From positions 1,054,001 through 1,118,000 of the forward strand of contig CM074705.1 of NCBI GenBank assembly GCA_037367355.1: a stretch of DNA of 64,000 nucleotides, read 5' to 3'. This document shows positions 55,618 to 64,000 of the stretch, in pieces. The notes beneath the pieces were generated by a model. That model ran no database searches. It worked only from the letters and a program-made list of their open reading frames with translations, and was not told the DNA's origin. A program made the position numbers and the translations under genes. Within the stretch, counting starts at the first letter, position 1; every line of letters begins with the position of its first letter. This DNA is from Neoscytalidium dimidiatum (lineage: Eukaryota > Ascomycota > Dothideomycetes > Botryosphaeriales > Botryosphaeriaceae).

Positions 55618-56565
55618 TCACACTGCAAGGCTACCTTCCATAACCTCTACCGCTGCGCCGCGCAACTGCACTGATTCAATCTCGCCCTGAGTCTGAGCCA
55701 GCGAAACTTGCACACCTATCTCGCTCCTCCGGCCCATCTCTACTCCTTGCGTGATAGCGTAGCTGTACGTCTGCCCGACAATGCCTTCCTCGAGCGACAG
55801 AAAACACGCCAATGCACTAGCAGCCGACCCCGTTGCCGGGTCCTCCAGTGCCCCTTCGATCATTCGGGCTCGGAGGTTCCTTGTCCCGTCTGCTGAGTTC
55901 GGCAAGCGAGAGTAGAAGTATAGCGCTACAAACGACTGGTCCCAGTCTTTGTCTAGCGCTACGTCGACCGAGAAGGTGCCCGTGGCAGCCGCGTTGAGCG
56001 TTGCCAGGCTGTCGACCTCAATGAGTGCAAACGTCATGCCCTTGACAATGGACACCAACGGCATCTGCTCAGGCACCCGGGGCATCTTCGGAGAGAAGAG
56101 GATCGCTATTGATGGCTGGATCTTGAGGAGAAGGGACCGAGACAGGGTCTGTCGGTGGATGTGCACGTTGTGGGGAATGGCCGCGGTGGCCTCGCCCTCG
56201 GAAGTAAGATACTTGAGTCGAATTTCACCGGCCTTGGTGATAAATGAGCCCTGGATAATTCCCGCGCTGTCGGCTTGACCAGACAGCTGGGATAGGACAA
56301 GGCATGCCGTCCCAATGGTAGGGTGCCCGGCGAAAGGAACTTCCGCCGTCGTCAGGAAGATGTCAATCTTCCATGTGTTCTCGGTGCCTTGACTCTCGTG
56401 GAGGAAGACGGTCTCCGAAAAATTGAACTCTTTGGCGATCAGCAGTTTCTGCTCCTGACTCAGTTCGACGTGTGCGGGGACCTGGACGACAGCCAGTGGA
56501 TTACCGGCGAATCTTTGGCGTGCAAAAACATCGAGTGTATTGTATCGCAGCCGGCTTGCGGCCAT
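55618..56565 (-). CDS. PhzF-family isomerase/epimerase-like enzyme
   Basis: Seen: a single exon of 315 residues. The PhzF/diaminopimelate-epimerase-like fold is indicated by NTLDVFARQRFAGNPLAVVQ at the start and FNFSETVFL with the catalytic Glu at 51. Further motifs are EVPFAGHPTIGTACLV near 75-90 and EDPATGSAASALACF near 240, the usual second active-site loop. Known: PhzF isomerises a dihydro-hydroxyanthranilate in bacterial phenazine synthesis; fungal members have no phenazine pathway and mostly unknown substrates. No partner genes are nearby. The start codon directly precedes the conserved NTLDVF strand, leaving little doubt about it. Confidence 0.92.
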   Translation of the reverse strand: MAASRLRYNTLDVFARQRFAGNPLAVVQVPAHVELSQEQKLLIAKEFNFSETVFLHESQGTENTWKIDIFLTTAEVPFAGHPTIGTACLVLSQLSGQADSAGIIQGSFITKAGEIRLKYLTSEGEATAAIPHNVHIHRQTLSRSLLLKIQPSIAILFSPKMPRVPEQMPLVSIVKGMTFALIEVDSLATLNAAATGTFSVDVALDKDWDQSFVALYFYSRLPNSADGTRNLRARMIEGALEDPATGSAASALACFLSLEEGIVGQTYSYAITQGVEMGRRSEIGVQVSLAQTQGEIESVQLRGAAVEVMEGSLAV

Positions 56566-59500
56566 GCTGAGGGGCGGCGTCTTCTCAGGAGCACTGCGGA
56601 GCGTATTAGTTCCAATCGCGACAGGGACTCAGTTCAGGAGTTCGTCTGATGGACAACCGCAGCTTGCTAAGCAATGCGGCCCTCTCGGAAGAACACCTCA
56701 ACTCCTTGGGGAAAGCGCATTGACCTTGTCATCTGAACCGTGTTCAGCTGTGTACAGAGGTCGTCGGTAGCCGGCGGAATACAACACTGCAGAGTCTCTG
56801 TGGACACGCGGCCTGGGAATCGCTCGAGGAGTTCTTGCTGTCACTTCGACGGCGTTCCCCATTGCAGCCGTAGGTGATGCAATTTTCTTGGTGGGGTTAT
56901 GCAGAGTGACTCAGCGGCGAGCCGCATTGCCGTGTGTAGCGCCCGCTATCGGCCTTAGCATCAGATCTCTGCACTGCACTGCGGAGAAAATGGAGCTCAG
57001 AACACCCAGTCATCTTTCCGCGTCGCCTGAGGCTTTCAGCTTGTGTCTTGTGTATGCGCGCCCTGTCGGGGGCAGTGTCAGGTGCCAAGCGTGCAGTCCC
57101 CTGAACGGCATTCCCGTCGTGGCGTCAGCATTTTAACCTTACCGTGACACAGAGCGTCGTCTATCGCTTGCGCAGAGAGTATGTCTCTTGACAAACGATC
57201 AGCCGGGATACCTCTTATCCGTCCAGAACGCTAGGGGAACGGCGGTCCTGTGCGTGCGTGCGTGTCTCTGCCCGGATGCTTTGGGGGAAAGGAAGAGCAT
57301 ACAGAGCATTTGTGCGACAGTGCAGGGTATCCGAGTGCAGAGACGGCATCGACAGCCGCAGCGTGGGTACACTGTACGCCGTCGCTGCAGGCGGACAGCT
57401 AGCGCAGGTTGGACGATACTCCGAACATTCCTGTTTAGGCAGGCGACCCAAGGGAACGAATGCACGTTCGCGGGCGAGCAGAGGGCGCGCACCGCCTGTC
57501 AGTGATTGGCAGCCCTGTGTGGGCGATTCCCCACGGACTGAGACTTCATTTCCTGGGCGCGGCGGAGGATTGCGGCGCGGGACGGGAATGTTGGATACCA
57601 TCGGAGCTCGTAATCGGGCTAAAGCTGCCAGGTGTATCCGGCGTGCTGGAAAGTCGTCGCGCTGTCTGGAAAGACAGGCTGGGCGGCCGGCAAAAAATAG
57701 TGGGCAAATGCATATCGTCGCACCAAGGCCCATTTATCGATCCGCGACGCTGGGCTCGCAGCTGGCCTCTGCAGCTCCGCGGTCTCGTGGCTTCCTCGTG
57801 CTGATGATTGACCTGGAGAGGTGAGGTGGTTCCCCTGAGCCAGGCGCTGAAGCGAGTCGACCATGGGCCCTCAGCGATCACCAGCGATGGTGAGACGTGA
57901 AACTCTGCTGTCTGTTAGCTGGGTCCAGTCGGCCGATGCTGCGAGTCGTGGAGGGCGACTATCACGGCCGGCCGAGCATCAGACGCGGTATTTTAGCTTG
58001 GCCGGCCCTGCATCCGCCTAGCTCGCCATAGTGAGCCAGGGACGGACAGCTCGAGGCGCAGTCGCGGCGCAGGCGCAGTCACCAGCGAGTCGGGCAGCAG
58101 TCCAGCAGGCCAGCAAGGCCAGCGCGCGCGGTCCTCGGGCGCTCGAATCCGCAGGCAAGGCGCGAGTGAGGCTCCGGGAGCAGCCCGGGAGCTGGCCGGC
58201 AGCCTGGGAGCAACGCAGGGCAGGGCAGCGCAGCGCAGGTACACGTAATGAGCTGCGAGGCCCGTGAAAATAAATAGAATCTGTGCAGCGTGGCCTGTCC
58301 ACCGTAAAGCGACCCGATCGACTCTAGTGCGCCCGGCTCGTTGCTCTGGGCCGCAGGGGCCGGTGGTTGAAGGGGCCGCGCGCTGGGCCGGCGGCCGTGA
58401 AGTCCAGCCTGACTCGGCGCTGATTCGCCCTCATGCGTGCAATAAACACAAGGTTGATATGAATTCATCACATGTGGAGACGTGCAGCGGACGGACAACG
58501 GCGCAGCCAACGCGCACGCATGGAGCACTAGCACACTGCGCGCTCGGGACTTCTCGAGCTGCAACACCGCGGCCGTCGCACCGCGGCCGCCCAGCCAGCC
58601 AGCCAGCCAGCCCTCAGCGCGCCGCAGCCTGCAGGCAGGGCATCGCGCGACACACGCAGGAGCGCGTCAGTTTAAGCTCCGCCCACACGCCCAAAACGCG
58701 AGGGTTGAGGCGGCCGGCAGCGCGTCCAATGCAGCACAGCGCCGCCCGACCGCCCGCGACGCCAGCACCAGCACCAGCACCGCTCGTGACGCTGCCGGTG
58801 CGGTGGCCCTCGCAGCCACGCTCCTCGCGACTCGAGCAGCGAGCTCAGCACGCCTGACGCCGCTCGCGGGGCGCATCGAGCCCGGCGACCCAGCGCGCGC
58901 GCGTCGCGATCCCAGGCCAACGGTAGTGGCACCGGGGGTTTGCTGTTTCTGAAGGCCCGCGCAGGGATGTTTGGGCGGGCGGAGGCGGCGGGCGCGCTGC
59001 AGCAGGCCGAGCACGGATGTGCTAGCACAGCTCCCCGACACACGATTTGGCAGTTTCCTGACGGCCGGAATGCTGATCCCTGATCCTTGGGTAAAAACGG
59101 GGCAGGCGTTGGCGGCGGCGCGGCGTGGGTGTCGGATATGCCTGCAGCCCGCAGGTGCAGGTCGAGCGGCCGCGGCGAAGGGTCAGTGTCGAGGCTCGGG
59201 TCGATTCTTAACGGCCGGTTGCACAGTCGTTCTCCTCGTCCAGCTCAAAATCCGCCTGCGCCCCCGACCCTCTCGCCTTCCTAGCTTTTGCCTCCGCATT
59301 GATGCGACCCGTCTCGCCATCAGCACGCCGTTCTTTACCACCGCGCCGGCCTACCCCCGCCACGACTCCACGCACGCGCCCCGTCCCTCCCTCGACACCA
59401 TCCAACTTTCTCCAGCAAGCATCCTCCGCTACCAGCATCATCCCGCTTCCACCAGGTAAACACGCCCTCACAGCCCCACCGCGGTGCAAAACCCGCCTGC

Positions 59501-59798
59501 TGCCGCGCGCCTGCGGCTCGCCGTGCGCATTGACGTGCCGCGGAGCCCCCGCGAGCACACCACGTGCAGAGTATGCGCTGGGCACGTCGCCACGGCCTGT
59601 TCCCAGCCTGCTCCCTGCGGCCGTTAGCTTGCATATACAGCCCACACAGACCTTCGCTGACAGTTGCTGCGCGTCCAGCTCCCTACGCTCGCCCATACCC
59701 TCGCTTGTTTACCTGCGTCATCCCCCACGTCAAAAGCCCTCTCTCGCCGCGAATGTTCTAAACGCCTCATCCGCGCCCTTCCACCACCAAGGACCACC
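56566..59798. other. 3.2-kb gene-poor region
   Basis: This region lies between two divergent genes (PhzF leftward, the 478-residue gene rightward). It contains a (CCAG)5 repeat (58591-58610) and GC-rich segments around 58000-58950. Open frames up to about 190 codons occur but look like compositional artefacts. A long non-coding transcript cannot be excluded; nothing in the sequence shows one. Confidence 0.45.
58591..58610. repeat. (CCAG)5 microsatellite
   Basis: Five perfect tetranucleotide units in a GC-rich intergenic segment. Confidence 0.9.
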
Positions 59799-61292
59799 AT
59801 GGCTTCCCAAAGATCTTCCAAATCCCCCGTTGGCGCCGTCATGGCGAGCCAGCAGCACGGCCGAAGCGCCTCCGAGCTGTCCATGGCCTCGGATACCACC
59901 CAGCAGCGCAAGCACGAGGACAACCTGATGGCCCAGCTCTACTCGCAGACCGAAGGAAAGGACCTTCCGCTCCGCACCATGTACATCCTCAACTGTGCCT
60001 CCCGCGGGCAGCACCCGCTACCCCAGAACGCGAAGAACTTGGAGAGCGTTCCCGAGTTCACGAGCATCCTGCAGACCGAAATGTCGCAGCTGCCGCTCCA
60101 AAGGACGTCATTGCCTTACGTGTTCGTTCGCAAGTTTGTGAAGGAGACTTTCTGCCAGGAAGAGCTCGGTCGTGTCAACTTCTCGCAAGCACTTACTGCC
60201 CTCGACTACCTGAAGGATATTGAGCTACGCAGGCAAAAGATGGTTCAAGATATGTGGCAAAGAGTGGATGTCGAGACGTGGGAGTCGATTGAGGAGAAGG
60301 TCTCTCGCGACGAAGCCATCATTAAACTTTTCAATGTTCTGAACCGCAAGGAGAAGTATCTCGGAGAGCTGTACGCCTGGCTCTATGTACACCTCCGCCA
60401 GTGGGTATGTTTTGCCGCGCAGTATTGCTGTGAGAGTGACAAGCTCAGCTGACAAACTCAGATCCTTATCCATGAGATTAAGAACCAACCATTTGACAAG
60501 CACAACTGTATGGCTATGTTGAACACTCTTTGGCCTCCCATTCCATCATCGATACCCGATGGCATCTCGAATGAAATCGTCCAATCCCAACGCAAGGACT
60601 TCTTCAAGACTATCAACTCTATCCCTGGCAGAGGCATGGCCGACATCGACCGACTGATCATGGAGCAAGCTAAGGAAGGGGAACCGAACGGTTGGCCTTG
60701 CACAGCTCACATGATGAACAAATACATGCAAAAGGCCGACGAAGTTATCGATCTCGCGGAGAAGATTCAGACCAGAGCAGACCTCGACATCCATGCGCCC
60801 TCTCGCACGCCCATTCCCGAGCCCATTCCCTCTCCCTCTGTGGAGCAGGAGCCGCCGCGTAAGGGCCGGAAGCAGGTCGATTCGGGAGTCAGCTTCGGCT
60901 CAGCTGTTACCAAGCGGCCATCTACCAGTGGCAGCGATAGCACGACTAACAGCTTTTACAAGCAGCAGCTCAGTTCCTTCGATTTCTCTGAGCCAAAAAC
61001 GCCCACTCGGGTCAGGATCAACAGGGTCCTCCACCGACTGTCCCGCAAGAAGACTCTGGGCGACCTCTCCAGCCATGACAAGCCGGAGAAGCCCGAAAGT
61101 GAGAAGTCGAGGACTCTCCGGAAGATGAGATCCTTGGGTGCTATTGCCCATGAGTTCAAATATCGGAACATGAGTGGTGCCACTTTGACCGACTCCCGCA
61201 ACACTAGCATCTCCGAGCCTTTCAACGCCGAAGAGATGAAGCGCCAACGCATGGCCTACGAGGAGGCGAACACAATCGGCCAGGCAATCTAA
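59799..61292 (+). CDS. fungal-specific protein of unknown function
   Basis: Seen: exons 59799-60404 and 60462-61292 give 478 residues; the 57-bp intron (GTATGT donor, AGCTGAC branch, CAG acceptor) joins HLRQW to ILIHEIKNQPF. The start has the ideal context CCACCATGG. Residues 60-300 form a mainly helical domain (LPLRTMYILNCASRG, SLPYVFVRKFVKETFCQEEL, SQALTALDYLKDIELRRQKM, NVLNRKEKYLGELYAWL, LNTLWPPIPSSIPDG). The last 180 residues are Ser/Pro-rich and basic (RVLHRLSRKKTLGDLSSHDK, RTLRKMRSLGAIAHEFKYR), as in regulated tails with phosphorylation sites. I do not recognise the family. No signal peptide or membrane segment is present, so a cytosolic or cortical role is likely (inference). Confidence 0.85.
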
Positions 61293-64000
61293 AATGACTC
61301 GAGCACGTGGCCGCAACCTACACTGATCTCAATGTGGCGAGGCTGCTTTTTCATGACTTTTTTAATGAACCGATACGATCTTTCCTTCACCGGCACATTC
61401 ATTTCTCGGCGCCGGCCGAATCGCGTTTGCGCTCACTCTCTTTCGCACCACTCGATATCACCTTCATTGCAACTTTTTCTATCTGTCGTTTCGGAATCTG
61501 GCGCACATGGATCTGGGGGCTCGGCTGAAAAGCAACCTTGATTCCCGCGGTAAGCGGATTACAGTGTCTTAACAAGACCTTTTTTTTTTTTTTGCTTTTT
61601 TCTCTTTCAATGGCTACCGGCGCCTGGTAAACAAAGGGGAAGCCCTCGCAGGGCAAAAATTTCCTTTTCGTCTTGTTACCATATGGGAAGGGGGTCTAAG
61701 GAGTTCTATCTGGTGCACTTCGGTTTGCTTTTCTGGGCCTGTTCCACAGCTGAACGCTTTCGCTTCTTTATCAATATTCGGAGGTACAATGTTGGCGACT
61801 GGATATTTGCTTTTTGACAGGGATTGGAGTGGGTAAGAAGAAAGGTTTAATGGATTGGGCGGATGACCAGGAGTAAAATATGACCGGGGTGGGAGGATGG
61901 CTCTCTGGAAACCGGCGTCTACAGCTGATCATGCAGGCGGTCTCGAGGTCAAAGGACAAGGACGGGCGTGACAATTGGCTGCTCCAGGTTGGCCTGCGTT
62001 GGGATGACCTAACAATAAACGGTCGCCAAACCCACGAATAGTAGTGTATGTTGTAGTAGCCAAAAAGTAAATCTGTTAACTCCGCAACCTTCTTCCGTGC
62101 GCACCTGTGGCAGTGCTCTGCAACCGGGATCACGAGAGCTGACGACCTGTCATCCCTCAAGAACCACTCTGCTAAGCACATCAGTGGTCTTCCAGATTGG
62201 GACGACAGTGCCGAAGAGGATGCGAATAAGCAACGACGGGATGCCTGCAGCACCGGCAATTCGAAGCGCCAACGTCGGCGAAGAAGCAAGCATACGAACC
62301 TGGCCGATAAGCCACGCAGCCGGCCAACTCCACAATGATGCAGCTACCTCCACAATCGTTGATGGGAAAGCAGAGCAATCCACGCGATTATCCACCGGCG
62401 TGGTGCTCTCCCCACCGGTCCGCGGTCGGCACGGCCGATCCGCGACCTACGCAGCAAAGGCGCAGGTCGCGGCGGCCTCAATCTCGCAAAGAGCCCGCGC
62501 TGGAGGGATTGCGTGGGGCAGATAGAATCCAGAACGCGGCGAAATCCCACGATGGCTCGGCGAAGGTGGAGCGGCAGCCCTCGATCTGACCATGTCCCGG
62601 AATCCTTCTGTCCCCCCGTCGTCCGAGGGTCTCCCTCGCTCAGCCCCTGGTTCGCCAGAAATCCCCGAAGTGAAGCTCCCATCCGTGCCCTGCGCGCACC
62701 TCCTTTTGCTGCAAATTGGCGAGGCGCCCGGCAAATGTGAAATGACGCCCGATTGCATCACACGGCAAAGCCGCCCGCAATAACAGACTCACGATTCGCG
62801 TAGGTCCCGTTCCAACCCTGTCCAGCGAAGTCCGTCCGCCCGCGCCGCCGCACGAGGCGGATGTAGGGGAGCGGCGGGCCAGTAGGTCAGGGGGGCTCCA
62901 CAAGCCGTTGAGCCGCGGGACGCCATGATCTGCCCGCCCCAAACGGTGCCGCAGTGCCGCTGGTGTGTCCTTACTCCTCGGGTCTCGTTCTCGACGCGAC
63001 AACGATTCGCGTGCCCACCTTTCCGCATTGTCGCGCGTGTTTTTGCTTCTTCGCCGCTCGCGAGCGCGTCTTGTTTCACGTCGAGCCGCGAGGTCACTGG
63101 AGCCTTCGTGCGAGCGAGAAGCACGGTGCGCGCACGTTTCACATCTGCTTACGAACGGCTGTGCATCTGGACGAGACGGGCCACCACAGCCTCCCGGCCA
63201 CGCCGGCTGCCGAGGAGTCGTGCTGTGGCGCATCGGATCGTATTCGACCAGCACTGACACGTCCTTGCCTTGCCGTGAGCTTCGCGCCCGGCTCCCACGG
63301 GCTCGTCGCTGTTGTTGGCGCCGGCGGTGAGCCTGCTCTCGCTCGTTAAATGATCCAAATGATCGACGAGCCATCTCACTTCCACACAGCAGGGAACATA
63401 CTGCGCGTGGGCCTGCTGTTGACGGTCTGGCCTCGAGAGGTCGACACCACCTTGCTGCGGATCTCTCTTGCTTGACACATGTGCATTTGCCGCAAAAATT
63501 ATCTCCTTCCCGGTGTCGGAGAGGGAGGGAGGGAGGGAGGCTGCCAAAAATAATTGCGCACAATAGCCGACGGGCGGCGATCCGAGATCTGCACACGGGT
63601 GCTGGCGAGCGTGTTATACTAGATATATCATTATAATAAGGTTTCCCTCGGGGCGATGCCAGCGACGTGGATTCGGCTTCTGGACTCGCAGCTGGCCCTC
63701 CCCCTTCCAATCATAACAACCATAATATCGGGCAGCGGACGCTTGCCTTCTGTAAGGCTTTCCGGAACTCCGCGGTACCAGCGAGCAGGGCAGACGCGAG
63801 AGAGACCGGGCAGGGGTGAGGCCGCTTGCTGTCCCGTTTGCACGCTCGGCGAGCTTTCCGAGACGAACTGGACAAGTGTGCGCAATAGCTAAGGGTTGAT
63901 ATAATACCGCAAGCCGGAATACTGGTGTACTATAGGCACAGAGTTTCAGCTGCCATCCTCGCTCGCTCGCTTCCAGTCGCCTATCTTCTTTCCTTTCGCT
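61293..64000. other. 2.7-kb gene-poor right end
   Basis: After the 3' flank of the previous gene (T run at 61580-61593) the sequence is GC-rich from about 62200 to 63400 and holds no recognisable gene. A leftward frame at 62150-62395 encodes a hydrophobic peptide but lacks an ATG. A GGGA repeat lies near 63523-63539. The window ends without a gene boundary. Confidence 0.45.

Noticed and set aside
62640..63710. 356-codon minus-strand Arg-rich frame
   Set aside because: Low-complexity Arg/Ser/Ala translation from GC-rich DNA, no ordered motif, and competing frames on the other strand.

Overview
The window is nuclear DNA of a filamentous ascomycete (Pezizomycotina; gene content and style fit Dothideomycetes or a near relative, but the class is inference). 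The evidence is short introns (mostly 50-225 bp) with GTAAGT-like donors and CTAAC/CTGAC branch sites. Further support comes from a fungal-type LRR/PP2C adenylate cyclase, a HeH-domain Src1 protein, and several fungus-only families. No viral, plasmid, transposon or CRISPR sequence was recognised, and no tRNA or rRNA gene was found.

Left part (1-12.6 kb): a 5'-complete but edge-truncated Arg/Ser-rich DUF3824-type protein (minus); the inner nuclear membrane protein Src1/Heh1 (plus), whose single intron has two candidate acceptors that could switch its topology; a three-exon DUF1772 membrane protein; the five-exon ribosomal protein eL42 gene; and a secreted yellow/major-royal-jelly-like protein.

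Middle part (12.8-34 kb): Rev1 translesion polymerase (minus) shares a 369-bp promoter region with a nucleolar FKBP (Fpr3/4 type). A Yippee zinc protein (minus) and an NDR-type AGC kinase (plus) follow. An acyl/aryl-CoA ligase and a 3-hydroxyacyl-CoA dehydrogenase are divergent and look like a two-gene catabolic unit. A fungal-specific two-exon protein (minus) and an inositol-monophosphatase-family enzyme (plus) share a promoter region with an 8-bp tandem repeat and a cluster of CACGTG sites.

Right part (34-64 kb): a 2081-residue adenylate cyclase in four exons (minus); a 103-residue one-pass membrane protein; a UBR7/Mlo2-type protein divergent from MCM2; a secreted protein whose conserved core lies between two Asn/Gln/Gly repeat tails arranged as mirror images; a PhzF-family enzyme; and a fungal-specific protein of unknown role. 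Gene-poor, often GC-rich stretches separate these genes (41.1-42.7, 43.3-45.2, 53.6-55.6, 56.6-59.8 and 61.3-64 kb).

Most genes are housekeeping functions (translation, replication licensing, translesion synthesis, nuclear envelope, cAMP signalling). They are not a biosynthetic cluster. The most unusual items are the mirror-repeat secreted protein (52.3-53.6 kb), the Src1 tandem acceptors (6.6-6.7 kb), the alternating Ala/Gly and Arg/Ser protein (0-2.3 kb), and two unassigned candidate genes (25.05 and 43.9 kb). All exon structures were worked out by eye from splice signals and reading-frame continuity.
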